In this document: positions 46,526 to 60,900 of the stretch, one piece after another
Layout of the letters: each line of letters begins with the position of its first letter
How positions within the stretch are numbered: the first letter of the stretch is position 1
Assembly: GCA_023213395.1 (NCBI GenBank)
Contig: CM041465.1
Span: 134,175,741-134,239,740, forward strand
Direction of reading: 5' to 3'
From: Cycas panzhihuaensis
Taxonomy: Eukaryota; Cycadophyta
DNA length: 64,000 nucleotides
The notes under the pieces: generated by a model
Told to the model about the DNA's origin: nothing
Seen by the model: only the letters and a program-made list of their open reading frames with translations
Databases searched by the model: none
Translations under genes and position numbers: made by a program

Positions 46526-47120
46526 TCACATACAAGATCCTAAATCCACTCATTGGCAAACAACTAAGTAAATTTTATGATACTTAAAGGAGACAATAAA
46601 TTATAGATTACGCTACAAATCTTCAACAAAACTTCAGATTAATTACATACATATACTCTAATTGGGTAAGAGATGTTAATGATAGAAAATCTACTTTAGG
46701 GTATACAGTTAGTTTAGGTTTAGCAGCTATTGCATGGAGCATAAATATACAAAATACAATTTCCTTATCTATAGAAGAAGTAGAATACAAAGCAATAATT
46801 TTAGGTCCATGTGAGACAGTATGGTTATGACGACTTCTATATGATCTTCAAATGGAATAGAAAGGCCCTACCAAGATTTGGTGTAATAATCAAAGCACCA
46901 TTTAAATTACTTAAAATCTAGTTTTCTACAGTAGAACTAAGCATATTAAGACTCGGCATCACTTTATTTGGGAGTTAGTCTAATTAGGTAAAATTAAGTT
47001 GGTGTATTACAGCATAGAAGATCAAACAACAGATATCTTCACAAAGGCATTGGAAAAAATCAAGTTCCATAAATTTAGAGAAAAACTTAGAGTTATACAT
47101 AATGGATATTTTGGGGGAGA
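46526..47120 (+). pseudogene. Copia-D RNase H end and polypurine tract
   Basis: D-P-K-S-T-H-W-Q-T-T-K (46532), Y-L-K-E-T-I-N-Y, a frame slip, S-N-W-V-R-D-V-N-D-R-K-S-T-L-G-Y (about 46655-46700), E-E-V-E-Y-K-A-I (about 46780), then H-I-K-T-R-H-H-F and T-T-D-I-F-T-K-A-L (about 47030-47053). This is the C-terminal RNase H of a copia family different from Copia-1, A and C. Two expected Asp of the G-Y-x-D-x-D-W block read Tyr and Asn. The purine tract TTTTGGGGGAGA ends at 47120. Upstream domains are missing because Copia-C joins here. Confidence 0.88.
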
Positions 47121-47549
47121 ATATTAATATAATATCCATTATACTTAATCTATATGCAAGTGGACCTCAAGTACCATCAGGCCACCACCAGCTATCTTTG
47201 AGCCACCACCAGTCATCCTCAAGCTGAAAAGGTATGTTTGTGCTTTAATTTTTTTTTTTTTTTTAACTAACAGTCGAGTAGAGGTAGACTCCTACCTTCC
47301 CATAACTATAAATATTATGGGTGTACTACTCAGGTGTTTTTCAACACCACCAATAATTATTTGGAGATTTGATCTAATGTTTTAGCTATGGGTTAATGAA
47401 TATTGATCTACTATATCCTCTATGCTATCAAATTCAAGTTTATCAAACATGTAATATCACTTTTAGAGTGGATTCATTCATTAACACTATTAAATATGAT
47501 GTGACCCTTAATGGATTATTGCAAGTTTATCTTAGGCCATCATTATTAG
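47121..47549 (+). repeat. Probable Copia-D LTR, left piece
   Basis: Follows the purine tract, so LTR sequence is expected. It starts near 47122 (TATTAATATAATATCC) and no second copy lies in the window. A poly-T run of 18 or so is at about 47252-47270. Element E interrupts it after ATTAG at 47545-47549. Confidence 0.55.
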
Positions 47550-47871
47550 TGTTGGAATATATTAATATACCAATTAATGTAAAGTAGGCATATTTATGTG
47601 CCTAATGTGTAGGAAAATATTCTTAAGAGTAGTGAGCCGATGGATGTAAAATATAATTATATTTGAAACTTAAGATCTATAAACATAAATCAAAGCCTAA
47701 CCTTATGTATTATCATTAGATTGTAATAATGTGAATATAATATTATTGTGGGTTTTTACCTATAGGGTTTCCCATAATAATCTGGTGTCTCGTGTGATTT
47801 ATTTCTGTCGTGATTTACCTGATGTGAAAGATCCTATCAATCTTGTATGCTTATATTTATGTTTCCCAACA
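47550..47871 (+). repeat. Element E 5' LTR
   Basis: 322 bp, TGTTGGAATATATTAAT to CCCAACA. Pairs with 51359-51662. Confidence 0.95.
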
Positions 47872-47884
47872 TGGTATTAGAGCT
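47872..47884 (+). other. Element E primer binding site
   Basis: TGGTATTAGAGCT directly after the LTR, the initiator-tRNA-Met type with one C-to-T change. Confidence 0.9.
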
Positions 47885-50869
<2,985 letters not shown>

Positions 50870-51250
50870 AGACATTTGCACTAATCTCTTTGTTATTGGT
50901 CCATTCGATTCTTACTTTAGTAGCTTTAGATAATTGGGTATCATATCAAATGAATGAGATATTAGTGTTCCTTAATGGAAACTTGAAGAGGAGATTCACA
51001 TGGTTTAAGTGGCTCAACCTCTTAGTTTATTTAAAGGAATATGGTTGAGTTGTATGGACAAAGTGTCAACAACAGAGAGAGTTGTATGGTTGTAAGATTT
51101 GTTAGAGCATTTCCAAAGAATTGAATACATATGAGCCATAACACCATTACATCTTAGTGAAGATCATATCAGGAAAGATGCAAGTTGAAGATTATCCAAG
51201 TGGAGATTAACTTGTGGATGTGTTCACCAAGCTCAAATTAAAGATCACTA
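50870..51250 (+). pseudogene. Element E RT fragment joined to RNase H end
   Basis: 50925-51055 reads L-D-N-W-V-S-Y-Q-M-N-E-I, then F-L-N-G-N-L-K-R-R, the copia RT palm block (Q-M-D-V-x-x-x-F-L-N-G-D-L). About 60 bp later comes the RNase H closing text (H-H-Y-I near 51140, D-Q-L-V-D-V-F-T-K at about 51207-51233). The polymerase box and most of RNase H are absent. This shows the internal deletion. Confidence 0.75.
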
Positions 51251-51358
51251 CTACATCAACATTCATGCATATTAGGTAAGGTTATCCTTGAAAGGAGATC
51301 TATTCCCAATGATAAACCTTGTTAAACCTTATTATCCTACATTTACATTAAGAGGGGA

Positions 51359-51662
51359 TGTTGGAATATGTTAATATATTGATTAATGTAAAGTAGGCCT
51401 ATTTATGTACCTAATATATAGGAGAATATTCTCGAGAGTAGTGAGCCAACAAATGTAAATTATAATTATATTTGGCACTTGAGATCTATAAAGATAGATC
51501 AAGTCCAACCTTATGCATCATCATTAGATTGTAATAATGTGAATATAATATTATTATGGGTTTTCACCCATAAGGGTTTCCCATGTGATATGTTTCTACT
51601 GTGATCTACCTAATGTGAAAGATCATATTGACCTTGTTTACTTACATTTATGTTTCCTAATA
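51359..51662 (+). repeat. Element E 3' LTR with polypurine tract
   Basis: 304 bp. TTAAGAGGGGA (51348-51358) precedes it. It ends CCTAATA where the left LTR ends CCCAACA, followed by ATTAG. Confidence 0.93.
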
Positions 51663-51852
51663 ATTAGTATGATAGGTACAAGAACAGTTACAAGTTATAT
51701 AAGAGATATTAGGCATACCATCTCATCTCATCAGATACACAAGTTTCTATTGTCATAGGTTTTCAATCCATTATGCTTACTAGTGCCATGATGGAAGGTA
51801 CCATCCTTTTTATTATATTAGTAGAAGAGACCCTAATACTCCCGTGGGGAGA

Positions 51853-52336
51853 CTATGATGAACTATCATACTAAAACCTTGAGGTGTTAGTGGAGGGGAC
51901 TCCTCACCAAGTAGACCATGATCTCCCCCGTTGGTTGAACTGGATAACCCCAGTTTCAATGGTATTTAGGCACTACAAGGGCCCTAACTATAGTGGTATT
52001 TATATACATATACAATGTTCATGTGTATAACCCCAAGTCCTCTCTACTAACATCTCAAGGTTTTGGTAGAATAATTTATCACAAGTGGTATTAGTGCTAA
52101 GACTCAAGTTTGAATCCCTTTAGGGGTAACATTACTTATAGGGGTGATGGAGCAATGTGTATAAACACTATCAACATACATGGATGCTACTATAGCTAGG
52201 GCCCTTAGGGCACCCAAACATTGGTAAATGTAGGGATAGGTAAGGCTACCCCATTTAACCCATCAAGGAGATCATGGTCTACTTAGAAGGGAATCCACTC
52301 CACTAACACCTTAAGGTTTTAATATGATGATTCATA
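51853..52336. repeat. Fold-back repeat with arms of about 170 bp
   Basis: The left arm (about 51853-52030) has ACCTTGAGGTGTTAGTGGA, AGTAGACCATGATCTCC and GGGCCCTAACTATAGT. The right arm (about 52160-52336) carries the inverted counterparts: GGAGATCATGGTCTACTT, TCCACTAACACCTTAAGGT and ACTATAGCTAGGGCCC. The spacer holds a third partial arm copy (52040-52060) and a TGGTATTAG. It could be a MITE-like element or two LTR fragments head to head. No coding. Confidence 0.8.
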
Positions 52337-52439
52337 GGCATTCATCTAGAGATAGAATAATTTTTAGGTGACTATTCTAATATCTTTGAGATACCTAAGG
52401 CACATCCACCCATCCAAGTAATTTAACACTCCATAGACT

Positions 52440-54237
52440 TGTTACCAAGAGCTACTTTGCCTAATAGGCCATTATATAAATAATATTTCATGAAGGTGAA
52501 GAATCAAAACTATATTTAATGGAACTCATAGAGGAAAGTCACATTCAATTGAGTTTCTCTCCATGTGGTTCACTAGTACTTTTGGAGCCTAAAAAGGATG
52601 GTGTATGGAATCTTTATATAGATTATTAAGTAGTCAACCATATTACCATATAAATGATTTAATGGATGAGTTTCATAAAGCTAGATTATTTACCAAGATT
52701 GACTTGGCATCAACTTATCATTAGGTGGAGTTAAGACTTTTAACATATAGAACATAACTTTCAAAACCCAATCTAGATTATTTGACTTGTTGATCATGCC
52801 TTTCAACCTTACCAATACTCCAACTACTTTTGTGAGGCTAATGAATGATGTACTTCAACCTTTTCTTTGAGATTTTTATCATTATTTTCTTAAATGACAT
52901 CCTCATCTATAATTATGCTTGGACCAAATACATTCATTATGTGTAACATATTTTAGATACTTATCAAAGCTATTAGCTCAAGGCTAAGAAGAGTAAGTGT
53001 TCCTTTTAATATGAATTACTTACATACTTGGGTTTTATTATTCATTGATAGGGAATCCACATTAATCCTAAGTGGATAAGAGTGATTCATAACTAGCTAA
53101 CATCTTACTCAATCATAGGGTTATGTAGCTTTTTAGGTTTCATGAACTTCTATAAGAAGTTCATCTATAGGTCTACAAACATAGCCAATGCCCTGTATGC
53201 AACTAAAAAGACTAGGTCCATGACTCATTTTAGTTGGGAATCCATTTAGAAGATCACCTTCAATAGATTGAAGGATGTATTATGTTTAACATAAATTCTC
53301 ACTTTGTTAAATCTTCAACAACCCTTTGAGGTTAAGACTGATGCTCTTCAAATGGTCATGAGAGTAATGCTTAAGTAGGGACAACATCCCATTGCTTAAT
53401 ATTTAGAGACTTTCTCATAGGTGAAGCAAAACTACAATACCTATAACAAGGAATTCTATGACCTTATCTAAGTAATTAAATATTAGTAATATTACCTCTT
53501 AAGGAAGGAAACCATTGTCTACATGTTCCATTGACCATTGCAATCACTCTAGTCACAAAGCAAGATTCACAAGAATTATTACATATGATGGTCTTCTTAC
53601 TTATAACAATTCCATCTTATCATCAAGTATAAGAAGGGTTTTTCCAATAAGGTGGTGGAGTTTTCTATCCAACCATGAGTTCATACTCTATTAAGCGTGC
53701 TTGATATCAAATGTATGGGTTATTAGGGTGGTAAGATTATTATGGTTCTAACCTAGATTTTGGTGCTATATGTTTGATTGTATAGTAGCCTAGTCAAGTA
53801 AATCAATAGCCACACCCTATATTTTATTTAAAGGATGGTTTATTCTAATAAATTTCTCAGCTTTGTATGCCATAAAGTAGTGGTAGAAATCAACTTCTTA
53901 AGGAAGCTCATAACTCTAGTTATGGAGGATATTTTAGAGTCCATAAGGCTCTATGAAATTTATAGAGATATTTCTACTTATCATCTATTCAAAAGCAAGT
54001 TGAGCATTTTATTCATAGTTGTTCTTTATATAACCAATCTAAACCCTCTAATTAAAAGGTTAGGTTGTATTAACCTCTATCAATACCTTCCCATCCTTGG
54101 GAATATATATCCATAGATTTTATTAGTGGGTTACCCATAATACAACATAACTATGATAACATTATATTAGTGCTTTATAAGTTCTTAAAGATGCCAATAC
54201 TTATTCTATATACTAAGTCTATTAGTGCTTAACAATT
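52440..54237 (+). pseudogene. Gypsy fragment I: RT, RNase H and start of integrase
   Basis: RT: S-P-C-G-S-L (near 52563), L-E-P-K-K-D-G-V-W, I-D-Y, later L-T-W-H-Q-L-I-I. The polymerase box near 52888-52899 reads F-L-N-D, so the first Asp is Asn. RNase H: L-R-L-M-L-F-K-W-S region, then L-S-T-C-S-I-D-H. Integrase zinc and first-acid region near 53990-54130 (L-Y-Q-Y-L-P-I-L, then stop, I-L-L-V-G-Y-P). A frame clean of stops is 53835-54113. It stops abruptly at 54237, where the Gypsy-H LTR begins. Very decayed. Confidence 0.8.
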
Positions 54238-54908
54238 TGATTAGTGGAAAAGTGACAAAAAACTCAAAGTCACCTATGCTTGGCTGCTTGCAATGGAAAG
54301 GCCTTCAACTCACTTCTTAACTAGCAAGATTAGTCTAAGAGTATAAAGAGTGTAATATCTATGAAAAACGAAATACAAATAAGAAAACTAAAGTAACAAG
54401 TCCTTCCAAGTAAGTCCAAGCAATAGGAAGGCCTCAAATGTTAAGAACCATCATTATAAATGATGAGAATAAGCTCACTATTCTATTGTCAGGTACCTTT
54501 GGAGTAAGAATAAATGGTAAGGGAAGTCAAATAAAGCAAAAATAGGAATTTGGCATAAATAAGAAAATAAAGCATAAAACCAATTAAGAAGCATGATATG
54601 ATTCTTTCAATAATTCCTTTATATCTGGTCAGAAAACTAAAATGCATAACATAAATAGGGTACAAATTGACATAAAAATTGGTACAAAAAGTTTGCACCA
54701 AATGGGTGACAACAATTTCTCATTTAAAAACTAGCTTCCTTTACATCCATAAGGCATTAAATAAGTAAAATGGCTATTTAGTCCATGAATCTAATTAGAA
54801 AGGTATTTGGCCTATGCACACCTTTTAATAATTAACATTAACATCTGCCTTTTACCAGTAAAAGTACCCATAGTAGGGTTCTGCCAAACCACTAGCAGTT
54901 ATATAATA
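54238..54908 (-). repeat. Gypsy-H 3' LTR (single copy in window)
   Basis: Bounded by the purine tract (minus strand CTTAGGGGAGAGGA, 54909-54922) on the inner side and by the break in fragment I on the outer side (plus strand TGATTAGTGG). No second copy is in the window, so the extent is inferred. It does not resemble the F LTR. Confidence 0.6.
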
Positions 54909-54922
54909 GGTCCTCTCCCCTA

Positions 54923-56350
54923 AGACATTGAGTCCCTATAGTGTAATAGATGTGAATGTTGCTTGACAAATTCATTTGGTTCCCATGTTGCTTCCTCTAG
55001 TCTATTACTAGTCCATTACACCAAGTGCTCATAAATGGTTATATTCTAAAGCTCGTGATGTCTAGTTTCTAAGATATGGTTTAGAGGAATAGCCAGGGGT
55101 TGTTCTTTAGCGAGGATTGGGAGAGTGTTCTATGGGATAATGGACTTGCCAAGGATATTTTTAAGGCATGAAGCATAGAAGACATTATAAATATTGGTGT
55201 TAGAAGGGAGTTCAATGGTATATGCAACTTCTCCAATGCATTGGGTAACCTTATGGGGACCATAGTATCAAGGACTAAGTTTATGATTTGTGCTATGACA
55301 AAGTAACCACTACTTATAGGGTTGGAGGAAAACAAAGACCATATTGCCAATGGAAAAGGTTTGATGAGAGCAGTCATAGCCAATAAGTTACTTCATGTGA
55401 TTCTAAACCATGGCTAGATTTTGCTTGAGCATATTTAAAATTTAATCTATGTGTTACAATTTCTATTGCACTAAGGCTATGCATAGGTTAGTGGCCAATG
55501 TATGGTGGGATGGTGGGAGATAACATAAATGGCCATGGATAGGGACATGCCAATTTTAGAGTGGTGGGAAGAGTTATACCAATATTCTACTAAAGTTAGC
55601 CAAGAGGTCCATTATTTTTTATATTCAAATGCAAAACAATGGAGATATATTTCTAAGGTTCGATTAAAGACCTCTAATTAACCATATGTCTGGGGTGATA
55701 TGAGGAACTCATGTTGAAGGAGATGCCAACTATACAAAAGAGTTCTTGCTAAAAGAAATATGTAAATTTGGGATCTGAGTCAAAGACCATGGTGGATGGA
55801 AAACCATGGAGGCAAAAAATGAATTAGATGTAGAGGTCAGCCAGGTGGGGGGCTTGGTAGGATGTGTGGACTAGTAGAAAGTGTGCATATTTTATTAGTT
55901 AATTAATGATTACCCAAATGGAGTCATTTTTAGTTAAGGGTGGAAGACCTATGATGAATTCCATGGTGATATCTTACCATTTCTCTTATCAGATTTAAAG
56001 GGATTGAAGGAGTACAGGTTGAGCCTTTGTGTATGCCTTATTAAATTGGCATATGTCACATTCTGTTATAAAGGTCAGTATAGAAAATTTCATTTAAGGC
56101 TAATAAAAGTCAAAGTGGATGTGATGATAGGTCTTATTAAAACTTTAGTGACCTCCTAAGGGGGTGGTATGGTACTCGATCAAGATTTGAAGAATGAAGG
56201 AGGAGAATGGGTGTATAAAGATTCTATTTTTATAGAGAAGATGGGTGTTGTGCAAGGTCTAATCCTTTTGAGTGAGAATCTTTGAGGACCACTTACTGAA
56301 ATCAGGTTGGGATTGGTTTTCATTGGTTAATTCTTTAAGCCACATAGGTT
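54923..56350 (-). pseudogene. Gypsy-H integrase
   Basis: In element sense: second acid F-D-S-D-P-K-F (near 55785), third acid L-E-V-F-N-R-T-L-E-I-Y-L (near 55665), C-terminal part with G-P-H-K-V-T-Q-C-I-G-E-V-A and N-I-Y-N-V-F-Y (55260-55170), and tail E-E-A-T-W-E-P-N-E-F-V (54985). Both acids seen are intact, but several stops interrupt. Confidence 0.82.
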
Positions 56351-56389
56351 AAGGGGAAGAGATGACTTGTAAGATGGGCTCATAGGGGT

Positions 56390-58018
56390 CTAACGAGAGA
56401 TGAGAGAGAGCATCAGCTACAACATTTTCTTTGCCCTTTTTATACGATATAGTGAAGTTAAACACTTGGAGGTAATTAACCCACTTTGCTTACTCTTTAG
56501 AAAGGACAGGATGGTCAAGGAGGTGATGGAGACTATGGTGGTTAGTTAAAATAGTGAATTTGGATCCTATTAAATACTGATGCCACTTATCAACTGCATG
56601 GAGGATAGCCTTCATTTCTTTTTGGTAAGTTGAAAGTTGACATTTATGGTCTTTTAGTTTTTTACTTTCAAATGTAATTAGATGAAAATCCTACATGAGG
56701 ATAGCTCCTAAGCCTATGCCAAATGCATCGCATCTAAGTTGGAATGGTTTGGAAAATTCTGGTGCGGATAATATAGGGATGGTGGTCATATGTAATTTGA
56801 GATAGTTGAAGGCATCGTCAGTATTAGGGGACCACTAAAAGGAGTCCTTATGAAGTAAATTAGTTAGGGGTGCAATAATGGAATCATAATTTTTAATAAA
56901 TCGTCAATAAGAGCCTGTGAGTCCAAGGAAAGCTTGTAGTTAAGTGAGAGTCTTAAGGGTGGGCCATGTGATGATGGTTGAAATTTTATTAGGGTCCACT
57001 CAAACACCTTCTGCCAAGATGATATAGCCTAGTATTGGAGTTCAATCTTCCCAAATTCACACTTAGTTAGTTTGACATAGAGTTTATATTAGGAGAGAAG
57101 TTAAAGGGCAATTTCTGGATGCTATAGATAGGCAGGCATATGAGAACTATAGATAAGGATATCATTAAAAAAAATGATAAACTTATAAAGGTAGCAACTA
57201 AAGATCTTGTTCATTAATCCTTGAATTATGGTTGGGGCATTGCACAATCTAAAGGGCATAACCTGAAATTTAAAATGCCCTTAGAGTGTTTAAAAAGCGG
57301 TCTTATGACAATCTTTAGGGGTAATAGGGATATGATAGTAGCCTGATTGGAGGTCTAATTTAGAAAAAATAGTAGCCCCATGAATTTCATCTAATACATC
57401 ATTAATGTAAGGAGTGGGGAATTTGTTTTTAATCATGAGTTTGTTAAGCTCTCAATAATCGATGTAAAGGTGAAATAATCCATCCTTTTTTTGAACAAGC
57501 ACGATGGAGGTTATATAAGGGCTTTTACTAAGTTGGATTATTCCCACATCCATAAGTTCTATCCTGATTCATTCAATTCTATTTTTCTTAAAGTAGGAGT
57601 TACAATACGGTCATAGGCTAATGGGGTTATGGGGGCTTTTAAGCTCGATGGTGTGGTGGAAACCTTAATTTAAGGGGGCCCTACTAGGAAGTGGGTCAAA
57701 GACAGATTGATACTTGGTGAGGATGGGTTGGATGTCTAGGTGAATGTCAAGTTAAGGTTGAATATTATTAAGGTGAACGATATAATGAGTGTTATTATTC
57801 AGTTGTCAACTCATTTATTTTAGGGTCAAAATTTTATTGGGAGATGGTTAGAGTCCATGTAATTTATGGGTTTGTCTAAAGTGCTCTTTAAATAGAATGA
57901 ATGGGTTAGAGGGTGAATTATTAATGTTATATATTCCTAGGGCTTAGAGCCATTGAACTCCTAAGATGGTCTTAGATCCACCTATAGAAAAGGCATAAAA
58001 ATCATAATCTAGTTAGTA
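56390..58018 (-). pseudogene. Gypsy-H protease end, RT and RNase H
   Basis: Protease end I-G-G-S-K-T-I-L-G-V-Q-W (57980). A linker matching Gypsy-F (N-N-S-P-S-N-P-F-I, Y-I-V-H-L-N-N-I-Q). RT with V-Q-K-K-D-G-L-F-H-L-Y-I-D-Y near 57490 and L-D-L-Q-S-G-Y-Y near 57360. The polymerase box near 57160 reads F-F-N-D (first Asp changed). RNase H 56760-56400, including K-L-K-D-H-K-C-Q-L-S-T-Y-Q-K near 56650. Many stops. Confidence 0.85.
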
Positions 58019-58509
58019 TGTATAATATAACCTCACCTCCATAAGCAGAAGGAAGTATTAGCATATGGAATCCCTCAAAGGGTTATGTGATCTTGTAATT
58101 ATTCTAAAGTACTTTCTTATTTAGTGAGTGCCTAAATAGTTATACTTACTTATTTATCAAGTACTCAAATAGTGGTACTTTTATATTCGACATGCATTTA
58201 GCAAGTAGTTTTGCTCACTTATTTAGTAAGTGCATTACACATATATTTAGCAAGTAGTTGCATTTTTTTTGCATGCATTTAGCAAGTAGTTATGCTCACT
58301 TATTTAGTAAGTGCTTAGAATAGAAGTAAGCATTAGTAGTTGAAGCACTATATATACCCTCTCGGGTCTTCATTGTAATTTATTCTTGGATCATATTACT
58401 TAAGAGAAAGGAACTTTGGTTCTCTTTGGTGATCAATTGTCTCTTTTGGCTCTCCTTGGTACTTAACATTTCTCTCTTTGGAGTTCTTTATTGTGGAAGA
58501 TACATTACA
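58019..58509 (+). repeat. Gypsy-F 5' LTR
   Basis: 491 bp, TGTATAATATAACCTCACC to ATACATTACA. The first 100 or so bp match 63897-64000. It contains repeats of CTTATTTAGTAAGTG and TTAGCAAGTAGTT (58110-58325), probably regulatory or slippage repeats, and a TATATATACCC TATA box near 58349 upstream of the T-C-rich start region. Confidence 0.93.
58349..58357 (+). promoter_or_regulatory. Candidate TATA box in the Gypsy-F LTR
   Basis: TATATATACCCTCTCGGGTC in the latter third of the LTR. The start of transcription would be about 30 bp on. Position fits a U3/R border. Confidence 0.5.
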
Positions 58510-58511
58510 AG

Positions 58512-58524
58512 TGGTATCAGAGCC
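58512..58524 (+). other. Gypsy-F primer binding site
   Basis: TGGTATCAGAGCC, an exact match to the initiator-tRNA-Met primer site, after a 2-bp gap from the LTR. Confidence 0.95.
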
Positions 58525-59392
58525 ACCTTCCAGGGCCAATTTGGTATAAATTTTTATTTCCCCTTTCACACTTACCTACCGTATGCTCTCACCTCACTCA
58601 CTTAAATCTTGATGATTAGAAAGTAGTAAAAGTGTTGGGTTACCTATTATTTAGATGAAGATTTTCAACAAAGCTCAACACTTGATAGGGCTAATTCTAT
58701 AATAAATTCTTCTTGTTCCTTTTTGACCAAAATATTGTATTGCAAATTCAGATAAATGGAAATCCCTATCCACTTAATCATGGGAAATGCTTGGGCATAA
58801 GCCTTAAAACTCATTATGAGAAGTACCACGGGAACCCCAAAGTAGCTGGTCAGAGTGTTTGCCAGTGAAATGAGAAATAGCCCCATCCCAAATTAGATTT
58901 CCCTTCCTTGAGTGTATACAAAGAGCTATCATTTTGAGCTAAATTTGTGGCTGGGGTTTTAGTAGTTATTTCCTTAAATAAGTAATTACTACGATTCTAG
59001 AGAGCGGTACTCACTTAAACAGCATTTGTGGCCAATGACATTGACCGTAATCGCTTAGGAAGCCTTCTATCAGGGCCCGCTACCTGTTCTGGTCAACGTT
59101 GCATCAATGCTCTAAATACTTGTAGCAAGCAAACTAGTACCAGCATAGAATAAAATAGATAGAAAAAAAAAGGAAAAAAAAATATTAAAAAAAAGAAGCT
59201 TTTATTTTTCCAAAAAAAAAAAATAGCAAACTTTTTAGGGACACCTGTCTATAGACACCCTATTCCCTCCCCTTTCCCTCTCATCTTTTCATCCCAATTT
59301 CTTAGAACTCTAATTCTATCTTACTCATCCCTCTTCGTAAATTCCTTTCTTCTAACTAGTCCCCTATTCTTTAAACACCTTCTGTAATCATC
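58525..59392 (+). other. Gypsy-F leader
   Basis: Non-coding leader with A-runs at 59160-59225 and a pyrimidine-rich part before gag. No gene recognised. Confidence 0.6.
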
Positions 59393-60590
59393 ATGGCTTT
59401 AACTCAAGGTGTCCAAAAATTAATTCACCATATTATAATAAGAAGTTAAGACAAAAGTGCAAGAGGTAAAAGTTGACATGTTAAATTTAGCATCAAAATC
59501 TGGCATGGCTTCTATTATGTCCCAGATGGTATAGATAACAACACAAATCACTTCAAATCAAAATCAGATGGCACAAATTATCGCACAACTTTCCTCTCAT
59601 CAAGTAGATCCTGTACCACCATCACTGCCACCACCGTCGCCCCCGCACTAGCCACAATCATTTCACCATAAAATCAATATTCAAACTTTTGATCCTAATC
59701 TGAATAGAGAAAGCACTCGTAGTTGGTTAAGTAAATTAGAATCCTACTTTACCCTCCATCTAATGACTAAAGATGATCAACTATTATATGCCTCTATCCA
59801 TTTAGATAGGAAAGCACATCACTAGTTTAATTGGTGGAAAAAAGAGCACCCTTCAACTCAAATATGGCAGCACTTCATAAACTATTTTTTTGAGCAGTAT
59901 GAAGATACATGGAGTCAGTCATTCTTCACTTAACTGACCAGGCTTAAGCAATCATCATCTATAGAGTTATTTACAGATGAATTCCAAGCATTACTCAATT
60001 GATGTCCACAAGGTCAAAATCTGGATAAGTAAACATTGATCGATACCTATGTAGCAGGGCTCCAGGACCATATTCAGATGTGTCTTAAGACATTATCCTT
60101 ACCTTCTCTTAAGGAAGTTATTAGAATAACAAAGGAAGTAGAGGCAAAGTTTATAGCTAAAAGATCTATGTTCACCTGAAGAGACATCCCATGGTCCTCT
60201 CAATCTCAACATGTAGACTTCCAGCAGCCCCGTCTTCAATTTGATGATGTAGCTCGCCCTTAGATGAACTTTCAACATTCCTGACCTTGACTGGATGACA
60301 CATCTCATCCTCTAATAGATCAATATGAAGAGGGACCCCCAACAAAAAAAGTCTAAATCTCATAAGCTGAAGCACAATGACGAGTAGAACCAGGCCTCTC
60401 CATATAATGCTTAGAAAAGTGGACTCCTAGGCATGGTCGCATTTGTTCATCAAGGCATATGGTCTTTACCATCGACCCCATAGATGACCCATCAGACTCA
60501 GATTCTGATGAAGAGGTTGATAAAGGAATCGAGGCAGACCCCAACCCTAACCCCCCAACCAGAAGTATCCCTATCAACTGTAACTTCTAC
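59393..60590 (+). pseudogene. Gypsy-F gag
   Basis: ATG 59393 (M-A-L-T-Q-G-V-Q-K-L-I) opens a variable N-terminal part. The capsid domain runs from T-F-D-P-N-L-N-R-E (59680), S-W-L-S-K-L-E-S-Y-F, S-I-H-L-D-R-K-A-H-H, F-N-W-W-K-K to C-P-Q-G-Q-N-L (60005). The zinc part near 60390-60440 reads C-L-E-K-W-T-P-R-H-G-R-I-C, a changed zinc knuckle, followed by an acidic linker (D-S-D-S-D-E-E-V). Stops mainly at expected Gln, Trp or Arg codons. Confidence 0.9.
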
Positions 60591-60900
60591 TGCTTATTTT
60601 GAACCCTTACAATTTAGAGGTATTCTTTGGAAGACTCTAATGTCAATCATGATCAATGGTGGTACGTCTTTAAACTTTATTGATATCTCATTATCTAGGT
60701 AGATAAACCTATATATTGTCCCCAAGACTAGTTTCACTAGCTCTCTGTCAGGGTATTAAAAGCTCCATTATGCAGGTGTCATAAAAAACCTACATGTCCA
60801 AATTGTCTTATACCTCCTAACCCCTCATTTTCATGCATTATCTATAGGAGGATCTGATGCTATATTGGGGATCTAACGGTTCCAAACTTTAGGAACTTTT
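60591..60900 (+). pseudogene. Gypsy-F aspartic protease
   Basis: 60649-60690 reads M-I-N-G-G-T-S-L-N-F-I-D. The motif should begin with Asp, but it is Asn (AAT at 60655-60657). The closing block G-G-S-D-A-I-L-G-I follows at about 60848. Two stops lie within. Confidence 0.82.

Larger units (their letters stand above)
54238..58018 (-). mobile_element. Gypsy-H: 3' part of a gypsy element
   Basis: Minus-strand protease, RT, RNase H and integrase run from 58018 down to 54909, ending in a purine tract and a likely 3' LTR (54238-54908). The left boundary cuts into fragment I. The pol is the same family as Gypsy-F, which starts directly at 58019 and reads the other way. Gag and the 5' LTR of H are not in the window; if F inserted into H, they lie past 64000. 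Confidence 0.85.
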
